NCBI GenBank assembly: GCA_963808615.1
Contig: CAWEGV010000008.1
Coordinates: 5,974-69,973 of the forward strand
Source: Palsa-504 sp963808615
GTDB taxonomy: Bacteria; Actinomycetota; Actinomycetes; Streptosporangiales; Streptosporangiaceae
Direction: 5' to 3'
Length of the DNA stretch: 64,000 nt
The position numbers were made by a program, and so were the translations under genes. The stretch's first letter is position 1. Every line of letters begins with the position of its first letter. The notes beneath the pieces are model-generated. The model was not told the DNA's origin. It did not search any database and saw nothing but the letters and a program-made list of their open reading frames with translations. Below are positions 46,442 to 56,241 of the stretch, piece by piece.

Positions 46442-47652
46442 CTTCCGGGCGCACCGCCAGTCCTGATCACGACCACAGCACCGGCCAGGACCAGCCCGGC
46501 TGGATCGGCGAGGCCCTCGCCGAGCACGAACGGCTCGAAGCGGCCGCGGCGGGCCGCCGCCAGCTGCCGCTGGCCGAACCCGCAGACCGTGAGCAGCAGG
46601 TCCTGGACCGTATCGACCGCGCCCGGCGGCGTAAGCCCAAGGTCAGGGAAGAGCGCATCACGATGTCGCACGGGTCCGGCGGCAAGGCGACCCATACCCT
46701 GATCGAGGCGATCTTCCTCGACGCGTTCCGCAACCCGCTGCTCGAGCCGCTGGAGGACGCCGCCCGGTTGCGGGTGGGCGCATCCCGGCTCGCGCTGACC
46801 ACCGACTCCTATGTCGTGTCCCCGCTGTTCTTCCCCGGCGGTGACATCGGCGACCTGGCCGTCAACGGCACGGTCAACGACCTGTCCGTGGCCGGCGCCA
46901 CGCCGCTGTACCTGTCGGCCGGGTTCATCCTGGAGGAGGGGTTCCCGGTCGCCGACCTCAACCTGGTCACCGAGTCGATGCGCGAGGCGGCCGCCGCCGC
47001 CGGGGTGCAGATCGTCACTGGCGACACCAAGGTGGTCCAGAAGGGCAAGGCCGACGGCTGCTACATCAACACCGCCGGGATAGGCGTCATCGAGCGGGAC
47101 GTGGACCTCGGCGTGGCGCACGCGCAGCCGGGCGACGCCATCATCGTGTCGGGGCCGATCGGTGATCACGGCATCACCATCATGCTGGCCCGCGGCGAGC
47201 TCGACATCGAAGCGGATATCTGCTCCGACACGGCCCCGCTGAACGGGCTGGTGGCGGAGCTGCTGGACGCGGTGCCCGGCGTCCGGGCCATGCGCGACGC
47301 GACCAGGGGCGGGGTGGCCACGATCCTCAACGAGATCGCCAGGGCCGCCAACGTCGGCGTGCTGGTCAGCGAGGACGAGATCCCGGTCCGCGCCGAAGTC
47401 CGCGGTGCCTCCGAACTGCTCGGCATCGATCCCATGTATGTCGCCTGCGAGGGCCGGCTGGTCGCGGTGGTCCCGGGCCAGGACGCCGCACGCGCGCTCG
47501 CCGCGCTGCGCGCGCATCCGCTCGGCGAGCAGGCAGCGGTCATCGGCCACGTGCGGAACGAGCAGCCGGGGATCGTCCAGCTGAAGACCGCGTTCGGCGG
47601 CACCCGCATCGTGGACCTGCTGGTCGGCGACCCGCTGCCGCGCATCTGCTGA
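46438..47652 (+). CDS. hypE: HypE carbamoyl-dehydratase (hydrogenase maturation)
   Basis: 404 residues of the AIR-synthase-like fold: ITMSHGSGGKATHTLIE, DIGDLAVNGTVNDLSVAGA, and the conserved C-terminal PRIC, whose Cys becomes thiocyanate for cyanide donation. An N-terminal extension of about 70 charged residues (EALAEHERLEAAAAGRRQL) precedes the core and is longer than in Escherichia coli. ATG 46438 overlaps hypD. Partner of HypF, encoded convergently. Confidence 0.95.
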   Translation: MTSGRTASPDHDHSTGQDQPGWIGEALAEHERLEAAAAGRRQLPLAEPADREQQVLDRIDRARRRKPKVREERITMSHGSGGKATHTLIEAIFLDAFRNPLLEPLEDAARLRVGASRLALTTDSYVVSPLFFPGGDIGDLAVNGTVNDLSVAGATPLYLSAGFILEEGFPVADLNLVTESMREAAAAAGVQIVTGDTKVVQKGKADGCYINTAGIGVIERDVDLGVAHAQPGDAIIVSGPIGDHGITIMLARGELDIEADICSDTAPLNGLVAELLDAVPGVRAMRDATRGGVATILNEIARAANVGVLVSEDEIPVRAEVRGASELLGIDPMYVACEGRLVAVVPGQDAARALAALRAHPLGEQAAVIGHVRNEQPGIVQLKTAFGGTRIVDLLVGDPLPRIC

Positions 47653-47657
47653 TTCGT

Positions 47658-47693
47658 GTGCAATCCGTGTCGCTATGGCAGCACGGATTGCAC
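47658..47693. terminator. Bidirectional terminator between hypE and hypF
   Basis: A perfect 12-bp stem (47658-47669 with 47682-47693, arms GTGCAATCCGTG and its inverse) encloses a 12-base loop. It fills the space between two convergent genes, so it can stop transcription from both sides. Confidence 0.8.
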
Positions 47694-49972
47694 TCAGAGC
47701 TGAAGGCGGTCTCTCGCTCCCGCGATGACCGCCTGCCCGAGGCTGATGCCGCCGTCGTTGCACGGGACGCGCGAGTGCACGAGCACGGTGAACCCGCGCG
47801 CCTCCAGCCGGGCGACCGTTCCGTGCAGCAGCAGCGTGTTCTGGAATACGCCGCCGGACAGCGCCACCGTGCCCAGGCCTGTGCGCTCGCGCAGCAGCAG
47901 GCAGCCCGCCTCGATCAGCGCGGCGATCCCGTGGTGGAAGCGAGCCGCGATGACCGGAGCAGGAACCCCGTCCGTTAGGTCATCCAGAATGGCCCGCAGG
48001 AGGTCGGCGCCGCAGGCTTGGAACGGGCCTTCGCCGGGCTCGATGCGCGCCGGGTAGGCACCGGTTTCGCCCGGATCGGCGAGCTGCTCGAGTTCGATGG
48101 CCGCCTGGCCCTCGTAGTTGATCGTGTCCCGCACGCCGAGGATCGAGGCGGCCGCGTCGAACAGCCGTCCCGCGCTCGAGGTCAGCGGGGAGTTCACCCC
48201 CCGCTCGGCCATGGCCACCACGGCGGGCCAGCGCGCCTGGTTGCGGTGGGCGACGGCCAGGCGGCCGGCCGCTCGCCGGGAGCGGCCGCACTCAGGTAAG
48301 CGGCCGCCATCCGCCACGGCTGCCTGATGGCGGCCGCCCCGCCGGGCATCGGCACCCGCGCGAGATGCCCGCCGCGCTCGTAGCAGGCGAGGTCGGCGAT
48401 CAGGAACTCCCCGCCCCAGATGGTGCCGTCGGCGCCGTAGCCGGTCCCGTCGAAGGCCACCCCGATCACCGGGCCATCCGCGCCGTTGTCGGCCAGGCAG
48501 GAGGCGACATGGGCGTGGTGGTGCTGCACCGGCTCCAGGTCAACTTCGGCCAGCTCGAGCGCGTACTTGGTGGACAGGTATTCCGGATGCAGGTCATGCG
48601 CGACGACCTGGGGGGCGATATCGAACAGCCGCCGGAAATGCTCGATGCCCTCGGTGAACGACCGCAGGGTCTCGGCGTTCTCCAGGTCCCCGATGTGGTG
48701 CGAGACGAAGGCCCGGTCCTGTTTGGCCAGGCAGAACGTGTTCTTCACCTCGGCCCCGCAGGCCAGCACGGGGCGGGGGAACGGCCTGGCCACCGTGACC
48801 GGTTCGGGCACGTACCCGCGGGATCGCCGGAGCAGCATCGGCCGGCCGCGGAAGGTCCTGGCCACCGAGTCATCGGTCCTGATGTGTATGGCCCGGTCGT
48901 GGCCCAGGAACGCGTCCGCGATCCCGCCCAGCCGCTCCAGCGCGTCGGCGTCGCGGTAGGCGATCGGCTCGTCGGAGACATTCCCGCTGGTCAGCACGAT
49001 CGCGCGAGCCGCCGCCCGGATGAGCAGGTGGTGCAACGGGGTATACGGGAGCATGATCCCCAGCTGCCGGTTGCCCGGCGCCGTGGCCGGGGCGACCGGC
49101 GCGCCGGCCCGCCGGGGCAGCAGCACGATGGGCCGGGCCGCGCAGGTCAGCAAGTCGGCGTCGGCGGCCTCGACCTGGCCCAGCCGCCGCGCCGCGGCCA
49201 GGTCGGCGACCAGCACCGCGAACGGCTTGTCCTCGCGGTGCTTGCGAGCCCGCAGCGCGGCCGCGGCCTCCTCGCACGCGGCGTCCACGGCCAGGTGATA
49301 GCCGCCCAGACCCTTCACGGCGAGCACCTGGCCGGCGCCGAGCAGTTCGGCGGCCGCCGCCAGGGGCTCGCCGGGCAGCGCGCGCCCGGCCGCGTCGCGC
49401 AGGGTCAGCCGGGGGCCGCAGGCCGGACAGCAGGTCGGCTGGGCGTGGAAGCGGCGATCGGCCGGGTCGTGGTATTCCGCCGCGCACCGCTCGCACATCG
49501 CGAACGGCGCCATGGTGGTCAGTGGCCTGTCGTACGGCACATCACGCACGATGGTGAACCTGGGCCCGCAGTTGGTGCAGTTGATGAACGGGTAGCCGAA
49601 CCGCCGGTCAGCCGGGTCGGCCAGCTCTCCCAGGCAGTCTGTGCAGGTCGCGGTGTCCGCCGACACCAGGGTCCGGCGCGTCCCGTCCGGATCGCTGGCC
49701 GCGATGGCGAACGAGGTGGAGCCGGTGGGCGGCACCGCCTTGGTGGTAACCCGCTCGATCCTGGCCAGCGGAGGCGGATCCCGCTCCAGCCGCGCCAGGA
49801 ACTCGCTGACCGCCAGCGCCGGCCCTTCCACCTCGACGAACACCCCGTCGACGTCGTTGCCGACGAACCCGCTCAGGCCCAGGCCGGTCGCCACCGCATA
49901 CACGAACGGGCGGAAGCCGACGCCCTGGACGATCCCCTCGACCCGGATCGCGGTGCGGACCAGCTCAGGCAC
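47694..49972 (-). pseudogene. hypF: HypF carbamoyltransferase, one frameshift
   Basis: GTG 49972 starts VPELVRTAIRVEGIVQGVGF, the acylphosphatase domain (VQGVGFRPFVY). The zinc-finger pair (CTDCLGELADPADRRFGYPF with CTNCGPRF; CERCAAEYHDP with CCPACGPRLTL), a YrdC-like domain and the Kae1-like domain (HHHAHVASCLADNG) follow. At about 48280-48290 the frame shifts by one base. Kae1-type sequence resumes as RLAVAHRNQARWPAVVAMAE and continues to SGGVFQNTLLLHG and the end at 47694. All motifs exist across the two frames. Intact HypF makes carbamoyl phosphate-derived carbamoyl for HypE. With hypCDE intact, a sequencing error is a serious alternative. Confidence 0.85.
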
Positions 49973-51155
49973 CGGCGGCCCCGCAGGAGTCCAGGGCGGC
50001 GGCGACGTGCTCCACCATCTCGGCCAGGACAGGCTGCGGGGTGGCGAAGTTGAGCCGGAAGGACCCGGCGCCCCCGGCGCCGAAGGCGGGCCCGTCCACC
50101 ACGGTGACGTGCCCGCAGTCGGTGACGAGCGCGCCCGGCGAGGCGGGCAGGTCCATCGCGGTGCAGTCGAGCCAGGCCAGGTAGGTGCCGTCGGGCGGGC
50201 GGTAGCGCACATCCGGCAGGTGGCGGCCGAGCAGCCGGGTCAGCAGGTGACGGCTGTCGTTGAGGTAGGCCAGGACCTCGTCCAGCCAGGCCTCGCCGTC
50301 CCGGAAGGCGGCGATGCTGGCCACGACGCCGGGATTGCTCGCCCCGCGCCAGGCCAAGAAGCCCATCTCCTCCCAGGCCTGCCGGTCGGGCTCGTTGGTC
50401 AGGATCACCTGGGCACACTTGAGGCCGGGCAGGTTCCACGCCTTCGAGGCGGACGTGGCGGTCAGGGCGTGTGACGCGGCGGCGTCAGAGGTGGACGCGT
50501 ACGGGATGTGGCGCAGGCCCGGATAGACCAGAGGACCATGGATCTCGTCGGCGAAGACCCGGCCGCCGTGCCGGTCGACCACGTCGGTCAGCTGCGTTAT
50601 CTCCTCGCGGGTGAAGACGCGCCCAAGCGGGTTGTACGGGTTGCAGAAGATGAGCAGATGCCCCCCGGCCCGGAAGGCGCCGGCGATCGCGTCCAGGTCG
50701 AAGGTGTACAAGCCGTCGTGACCGCCCATCGGGACCTGGATGATCTCCCGGCCCAGGAAGCCCGGCACGGTGAGGAACGGCATGTAGGCCGGCGTGGGCA
50801 AGATCACCGGCGAGCCCGGGCGGGAGAAGCGGGTGATCGCGATCTCGAGCGCCTTGAGCACGTCCGGGACGTGGTGGATCAGCGCGGGGTCAACGTCCCA
50901 GCCGTAGCGGCGCTTGTGGAACGCTGCGCACGCCACGGCCAGCTCGTCGGCCAGGAACGGCGGCAGGTAGCCGAAGTTCGCGACGCCGGACAGCGCGTCC
51001 AGCGCGTCCAGGATGGGCGGCGCGGCGCCGAAGTCCATCTCCGCCACGGCCGCGCCGAACCCGTCCGGGCCCGGAGCGGTCCACTTGAAGCTGCCGCGCG
51101 CGCGAAGCGTGTCCACGGTGGTGGCGTCGATGGCCTGCCGGAAAGTTCCTGGCAC
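49965..51155 (-). CDS. PatB/MalY-type PLP aminotransferase (C-S lyase)
   Basis: 396 residues of PLP fold I. MDFGAAPPILDAL, ILPTPAYMPFLTVPG, FCNPYNPLGRVFTREE, FADEIHGPLVYPG and the PLP lysine motif TATSASKAWNLPGLKCAQ identify the MalY/PatB group, which has C-S lyase (cystathionine beta-lyase) or aminotransferase activity. ATG 51155. Its stop region overlaps the hypF start by a few bases, so it may be translated with hypF although no functional link is evident. Confidence 0.88.
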   Translation of the reverse strand: MPGTFRQAIDATTVDTLRARGSFKWTAPGPDGFGAAVAEMDFGAAPPILDALDALSGVANFGYLPPFLADELAVACAAFHKRRYGWDVDPALIHHVPDVLKALEIAITRFSRPGSPVILPTPAYMPFLTVPGFLGREIIQVPMGGHDGLYTFDLDAIAGAFRAGGHLLIFCNPYNPLGRVFTREEITQLTDVVDRHGGRVFADEIHGPLVYPGLRHIPYASTSDAAASHALTATSASKAWNLPGLKCAQVILTNEPDRQAWEEMGFLAWRGASNPGVVASIAAFRDGEAWLDEVLAYLNDSRHLLTRLLGRHLPDVRYRPPDGTYLAWLDCTAMDLPASPGALVTDCGHVTVVDGPAFGAGGAGSFRLNFATPQPVLAEMVEHVAAALDSCGAAGA

Positions 51156-51286
51156 ACCGTTATCCTGCCACCTGGCCCGCCCGAGGCGGCCAGGCGAGCC
51201 GAGCCATGGTCCTGGGCCGGCCGCGCATGGTACGTGCGGCCGCCCTGCCCGGTGGACCGCCCGGGTTCGCGTGCCAGGATGACAGC

Positions 51287-52924
51287 ATGACCGATCCGCG
51301 TGCCGGGCAGCCCGCTGCCGCCGAAGATCTCGTCGACGTCGCGAAGCTGGTGACCGCCTATTACGCCGTGCACCCCGATCCTGGCCAGGCCGCGCAGCGG
51401 GTGTCGTTCGGCACGTCCGGACACCGCGGGTCCGCGTTCAGCGCGACGTTCAACGAGGACCACATCCTGGCCACGACCCAGGCGATCTGCGAGCACCGGG
51501 CCGCGGCCGGGATCGACGGGCCGCTGTACCTGGGGGCCGACACCCACGCGCTGTCCGAGCCGGCCCAGGTCAGTGCGCTGGAGGTGCTCGCCGCCAACGG
51601 CGTGCGGGTCATGGTGGACGCCCGCGGCGGGTATACGCCGACTCCCGCGGTGTCCCGGGCCATCCTGGCCCACAACGCATCCGGGTCCGGATCCCGCGCC
51701 GACGGAATCGTGGTCACGCCCTCGCACAATCCGCCCTCCGACGGCGGGTTCAAGTACAACCCGCCCGACGGCGGGCCGGCGGGCACGGACATCACCCGGC
51801 AGATCCAGGACCGCGCGAACGACCTGCTGGCCGACGGGCTCAAGGCGATGCGCCGGATACCGTACGCCCGGGCCGCCGCGGCCGAGACCACCGGGACGTT
51901 CGACTTCCTCGGCAGCTACGTGTCGGCGCTCGGGCAGGTGCTGGACCTGCCCGCCATCCGGGCGGCCGGGGTGCGGATCGGCGCCGACCCGCTCGGCGGG
52001 GCGAGCGTGGCCTACTGGGGTGAGATCGGCGAGCGCTACGGCCTGGACCTGACCGTAGTCAACCCGGACGTCGACGAGACGTTCCGGTTCATGACCCTGG
52101 ACTGGGACGGCAAGATCCGGATGGACTGCTCGTCGCCGTCCGCCATGGCCAGCCTGATCGGCCGCCAGCACGAGTTCACGATCGCGACCGGGAACGACAC
52201 CGACGCCGACCGGCACGGCATCGTCACGCCCGACGCGGGCCTGCTCAACCCCAACCACTACCTCGCGGTGGCCATCGACTACCTGTACCGGCACCGTGAC
52301 GGCTGGCCGTCGGGGGCTGCGGTGGGCAAGACGCTGGTCAGCTCGTCGATGATCGACCGGGTGACCAGCGGCCTGGGCCGGTCGCTGCTCGAGGTCCCGG
52401 TCGGGTTCAAGTGGTTCGTGCCCGGGCTGCTGGACGGCTCGGTAGCCTTCGGCGGCGAGGAGAGCGCGGGGGCCTCGTTCCTGCAGCGCGACGGCTCGGT
52501 GTGGACGACGGACAAGGACGGCATCATCTTGGCCCTGCTCGCCTCGGAGATCACGGCCGTGACCGGGCAGTCACCGTCGCGACTGTACGGCGACCTCACC
52601 GGCCGCTACGGAGCACCGGTCTACGCGCGCATCGATACCGCAGCCACCAGGGAACAGAAGGCGGCGCTGGCCCAGCTCTCCCCGGAGCAGGTCTCCGCCG
52701 GCGAACTCGCGGGCGAGAAGATCACCGCGGCGCTGACCACCGCCCCGGGGAACGGGGCCCCGATCGGCGGGCTCAAGGTGGTGGCCGCTTCCGGCTGGTT
52801 CGCCGCCCGACCCTCCGGCACCGAGGACGTGTACAAGCTGTACGCCGAATCCTTCCGCGGGCCCGAGCATCTGGCCGCCATCCAGGATCAGGCGCGGGAG
52901 ATCATCGCCGCCGCCATCGGCTGA
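51287..52924 (+). CDS. pgm: Phosphoglucomutase (alpha-D-glucose phosphate-specific)
   Basis: 545 residues, the normal length. The catalytic serine loop is VVTPSHNPPSDGGFKYN, the metal loop NDTDADRHGIV, the sugar loop FGGEESAGASF and the phosphate-binding end ARPSGTEDVYKLY. Interconverts glucose 1- and 6-phosphate for glycogen, trehalose and cell-wall sugar supply. ATG 51287 gives MTDPRAGQPA; a longer frame from 51206 is ignored. Divergent from the aminotransferase. Confidence 0.95.
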   Translation: MTDPRAGQPAAAEDLVDVAKLVTAYYAVHPDPGQAAQRVSFGTSGHRGSAFSATFNEDHILATTQAICEHRAAAGIDGPLYLGADTHALSEPAQVSALEVLAANGVRVMVDARGGYTPTPAVSRAILAHNASGSGSRADGIVVTPSHNPPSDGGFKYNPPDGGPAGTDITRQIQDRANDLLADGLKAMRRIPYARAAAAETTGTFDFLGSYVSALGQVLDLPAIRAAGVRIGADPLGGASVAYWGEIGERYGLDLTVVNPDVDETFRFMTLDWDGKIRMDCSSPSAMASLIGRQHEFTIATGNDTDADRHGIVTPDAGLLNPNHYLAVAIDYLYRHRDGWPSGAAVGKTLVSSSMIDRVTSGLGRSLLEVPVGFKWFVPGLLDGSVAFGGEESAGASFLQRDGSVWTTDKDGIILALLASEITAVTGQSPSRLYGDLTGRYGAPVYARIDTAATREQKAALAQLSPEQVSAGELAGEKITAALTTAPGNGAPIGGLKVVAASGWFAARPSGTEDVYKLYAESFRGPEHLAAIQDQAREIIAAAIG

Positions 52925-52956
52925 CCGGGCGGCCGGGAGCGCCGTGGGCCGCCGGA

Positions 52957-53595
52957 TTACCGAGTGCGCCGCCAGATGACCGAGTCCCACGGCCTGAGCT
53001 TCAGCTCCGGTGGCAGCTGCAGCGGCACCTGCTCGGAAAGGCTGGTCAGCACCACGGACGCGTCCGCCCAGCCACCGTCCAGCGGCAGGACGGCGCTGAC
53101 CACGTCCGCGGAGAAGTTCGCCGCGACCAGCAGTTCGGCGTCGCGGCCGCGGCGCGTGAACGCCCAGATCGCCGGGGCGGGCGTCCCGCCACCAGTACCA
53201 GTCCCGTTTCGGGTTGTCGCGGCTGGAGCGGGACTCCATGAACCACGGGTGCTCGTCGGAGGTGTGGTTGACCACCAGGTCCATGACCAGCCGCATGCCG
53301 CGGGCATGCAGCGCGGCGATCAGCTCATCCAGGTCGGCCAGCGTCCCGAACAGCGGGTCGACGTCGGTGTAGTCGCTGATGTCGTAGCCGTTGTCGTCCA
53401 TCGGCGACCGGTAGACAGGGACAGCCAGACCACGTTGACGCCCAGGCGCTCCAGGTGGTCCAGGCGGGCCAGGATGCCCCGCAGGTCGCCCACGCCGTCG
53501 GCGTCGGAGTCGGCGAAGCTGCGCGGATAGATCTGGTAGACCACCCAGCGTCGCCACTGCTCACCAGGCCCGGAGCCCGCGGTCGTCCCGGGCAC
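52957..53595 (-). pseudogene. GH13 alpha-glucosidase remnant with large internal deletion
   Basis: The N-terminus WRRWVVYQIYPRSFADSDAD and GDLRGILARLDHLERLGVNV, then (after a frame change at about 53420) DDNGYDISDYTDVDPLFGTL and MRLVMDLVVNHTSDEHPWF, are the start of an oligo-1,6-glucosidase-type enzyme. After RDWYWWRD the sequence jumps in another frame to AIWAFTRRGRDAELLVAANF and the C-terminal beta domain, ending at 52957. About 330 residues including the catalytic Asp/Glu are missing. It lies beside pgm, suggesting a former alpha-glucan pathway gene. Confidence 0.82.
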
Positions 53596-53598
53596 CCT

Positions 53599-54381
53599 TT
53601 ACAGGCCCATCTCGCCCAGTTCCTTGTACAGATCGGCCCGCGGATGGCCCTGGCTGACCGGAAGCACTTCCGTGGTGCCCGCCGGACCCCGGCCGGAATC
53701 ACCGGGCGGCTTGGCCCGGCTGCGGCCGGGCGCCTTGCGCCTGCTGCGGAAAATCCAGCCCGAGGCGATCCCGCCGATGAGCCCGCCGAGGTGGCCGATC
53801 CAGCTCACCCCGTGGGCACCGGGTATCGCCGCCGTCAGGATGTAGGCGTAGGACAGGCCGATAACCACCGCGGCGAGCGCATCGATCAGGTTCCGCTCGA
53901 GGATCCCGCGGGTCAGGACGTATCCGAAGTAGCCGAAGATGAGGCCGCTGGCGCCCACGGTGAGCTCGTTGCTGCCCTGGAACAGCCACACCGCCATGCC
54001 GCTGGTGACGGCGATGATCAGCGTCGCGCCGAGGAATTTGACCACGCCGCGGTAGGCGGCGAGCAGGCCGAAGACGAACAGCGGTCCCGAGTTCCCTTCG
54101 ATGTGCTCCCAGGAAAAGTGCAGGAACGGCGCAGTGAAGGTGTCGGGCAGGTGCCCGATGCTGCGCGGCAGGATGCCATAGCCGGCATCGAGCCCGTAGT
54201 GGTCGGCCCAGTTGGCCACCTGGAGCACCCAGATCAGCGCGATGAACCCGACCATCAGGAAGAACGCCTTCCTGGCCTCATCCACGTCGATCTCGGCCGC
54301 CCGGCGATTGGGGCCGCGCTTGGCCGCCCGCGGCGCCGCCGTTCCGGAATTTGGGGCACCAGGGCCGGACTGACTAGTCAT
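53599..54381 (-). CDS. Rhomboid-family intramembrane serine protease
   Basis: About 260 residues with six or seven helices. The catalytic Ser is in TVGASGLIFGY (G-x-S-G) and the His in SWIGHLGGLIGGIASGW, with HFSWEHIEGNSGPLF matching the conserved H-x-x-x-N-x region. Cleaves transmembrane substrates. The cytosolic ends are charged. ATG 54381 has GGAG five bases upstream and is preferred over ATG 54390. The 3' end nearly abuts the GH13 remnant start. Confidence 0.88.
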   Translation of the reverse strand: MTSQSGPGAPNSGTAAPRAAKRGPNRRAAEIDVDEARKAFFLMVGFIALIWVLQVANWADHYGLDAGYGILPRSIGHLPDTFTAPFLHFSWEHIEGNSGPLFVFGLLAAYRGVVKFLGATLIIAVTSGMAVWLFQGSNELTVGASGLIFGYFGYVLTRGILERNLIDALAAVVIGLSYAYILTAAIPGAHGVSWIGHLGGLIGGIASGWIFRSRRKAPGRSRAKPPGDSGRGPAGTTEVLPVSQGHPRADLYKELGEMGL

Positions 54382-54594
54382 AGCTCCCATTGTCCAACAG
54401 CTTTCTGGCGGCGTGTTCCGTTCTGCCTGGGAGATTGCTGACTGGCCGCGGTCCGCGGCGCTGCCGGTGGTCCGGCCATGGTCCCTGACGCGGAGTGCCC
54501 GTGACGTAGTACTTGCCGGATCCGGCAGCGCTTACAGTTGCCTCAGTGGCATCATCACCCGAAGCCAGGCGGGCGGTGGGTTGCGGAGGTGGCT

Positions 54595-55623
54595 GTGGCT
54601 GCTGTGGTGTTCGGTCCGGATCGAGCGGGTCACGGCGCTCACCGCCGCACGGCCCTGGTGCTGGGTGCCGGCGGCGTGCTGGGGGCGGCCTGGATGACCG
54701 GCGCGCTGGCCCGCCTGCAGGACCGGCTGCCGTGCCCCGCCGGGGATGTCGACGTCATCATCGGGACCAGCGCGGGCAGCGTGCTGGCCGCCGCCCTGCG
54801 CTGCCACGCCCCCTTCGAGGAGATGCTGGCCTGGCAGCGCGGGCAGGCCACCGGGATACTCACCGAGTCCGCCGCGCTCGCCGGGCGAGATGGAGCGCTG
54901 CCGCCGCTGCCGCGGTGGCGCTTCGGCTCGCTGCCGCTGGCGCGCGCGGCCCTGCTCACGCCGCACCGGGTGCCACCGTGGGTGGGCGCCAGCGCCTGGC
55001 TGCCGCACGGCCGGGGCCAGCACGCCGCGCTGCGATCCCTGGTCGGCGCGCTGCATGTGCGCCATCATCAGCATGCCGTCCCGTGCGCGGCGGCGCGGCA
55101 CTGGGTCAGCGGCCGCACCTGGCTGAGCGCCGTCGACTACGACACGGGGCAGCGTGTGCTGTTCGGGCAGGAGGGCGCCCCGCACGCCTCGCTGACCGAG
55201 GCCGTGGTCGCCTCCTGTTCCATCCCGGGCTGGTACGAGCCGACGATCATCGGCGGTCGGCGGTACGTGGACGGCGGCGTGCGGTCCACGACCTCGCTCG
55301 GCGTGCTCGGCGGCACGGATGTGCAGGACATCTACGTGCTCGCGCCTATGGCCAGCACCCAGACCGATCATCCGCTCCAGCCGCACCTGCAGATGGAGCG
55401 CCGGCTACGGCGGGTGATCACCCTGGCCGTGCTCCGGCAGGCGAAAGCGCTGGGCGCCGAGGGGAAGCGGGTGACCGTGCTCACGCCTGGCCCGCGGGAC
55501 CTGGCCGCGATGGGGATCAACCTGATGGATCCCCGCCGCAGGGAGGCCGTGCTCGAGCTGTCGTTGCGGACGTCGGCTGAAGCGCTCGCCGGCCTCGACG
55601 GCGCCGTCCCGCGCGCGGCGTGA
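54595..55623 (+). CDS. Patatin-like phospholipase
   Basis: About 342 residues. RTALVLGAGGVLGAAWMTGA is the oxyanion loop, DVIIGTSAGSVLAA the G-x-S-x-G nucleophile, and RRYVDGGVRSTTS the catalytic Asp (D-G-G): a complete Ser-Asp dyad. Family members hydrolyse acyl esters of phospholipids. GTG 54595 has GGAGG 5 bases upstream; several nearby GTGs and ATG 54538 are alternatives. Convergent with the OsmC gene. Confidence 0.88.
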   Translation: MAAVVFGPDRAGHGAHRRTALVLGAGGVLGAAWMTGALARLQDRLPCPAGDVDVIIGTSAGSVLAAALRCHAPFEEMLAWQRGQATGILTESAALAGRDGALPPLPRWRFGSLPLARAALLTPHRVPPWVGASAWLPHGRGQHAALRSLVGALHVRHHQHAVPCAAARHWVSGRTWLSAVDYDTGQRVLFGQEGAPHASLTEAVVASCSIPGWYEPTIIGGRRYVDGGVRSTTSLGVLGGTDVQDIYVLAPMASTQTDHPLQPHLQMERRLRRVITLAVLRQAKALGAEGKRVTVLTPGPRDLAAMGINLMDPRRREAVLELSLRTSAEALAGLDGAVPRAA

Positions 55624-55635
55624 CCGCGCGGCCGG

Positions 55636-56076
55636 TCAGTGCTCGAGCTGGGCGTCGAGGCTGATGTCCACTCCGGTGAGCGCCTTGCTGACCGGGCAGC
55701 CGGCCTTCGCGTCCTGGGCCGCCTTGGCGAACTGGGCATCGTCGAGACCCTCGACCTCACCGCGGACGGTGAGCTTGATGCCGGTCAGGCGGAAGCCGCC
55801 TGCCGGGTCCGGGCCGAGCGACACGTCGGCCTGCACATCCAGCGCCTGCGGCGTGCCGCCGGCCTGGCCGATCAGGTGGGAAAGCTGCATGGCGTAGCAG
55901 GAGGAGTGGGCCGCCGCGATGAGCTCTTCGGGGCTGGTGTACCCGCCGGCCTCGTCAGCGGCCCGCCTGGGGAATGACACCTCGTAAGTGCCGATCCGGG
56001 AGCTCGTCAGCTCGACCTTGCCCACGCCCTGCTCCAGGGTTCCGGTCCAAGCGGTGCGTGCGGTGCGGGTTGGCAT
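55636..56076 (-). CDS. OsmC-family hydroperoxide reductase
   Basis: 146 residues. The two redox cysteines sit in AAHSSCYAMQLSHL and DAKAGCPVSKAL, the OsmC spacing, and the N-terminus TARTAWTGTLEQGVG is typical. Reduces organic hydroperoxides using thiols. ATG 56076 is the family start. The leader region upstream lies next to the palindromic operator at 56168, which points to the divergent transporter. Confidence 0.92.
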   Translation of the reverse strand: MPTRTARTAWTGTLEQGVGKVELTSSRIGTYEVSFPRRAADEAGGYTSPEELIAAAHSSCYAMQLSHLIGQAGGTPQALDVQADVSLGPDPAGGFRLTGIKLTVRGEVEGLDDAQFAKAAQDAKAGCPVSKALTGVDISLDAQLEH

Positions 56077-56167
56077 CGGGCCTCCTCATCCGGTCGGATC
56101 AACGTCCGTTCCACCCTAGTACGCCCGGCCACCGGTGGCTCGCGCGGGAACATACCGGAGCTAAGGT

Positions 56168-56187
56168 TAGTTGCTATTAAGCAACTA
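56168..56187. promoter_or_regulatory. Palindromic operator upstream of the MFS gene
   Basis: TAGTTGC and GCAACTA arms separated by TATTAA form an AT-rich inverted repeat in otherwise GC-rich DNA, 55 bp before the transporter start. Arms of this kind are typical MarR-family operators in front of EmrB-type exporters. No regulator gene lies in the window beside it. Confidence 0.65.
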
Positions 56188-56241
56188 TTAATGAGGCGCT
56201 CAGCTGATGCCGCGTTCAGCCGTTCACTCCGGAGGAAACCC

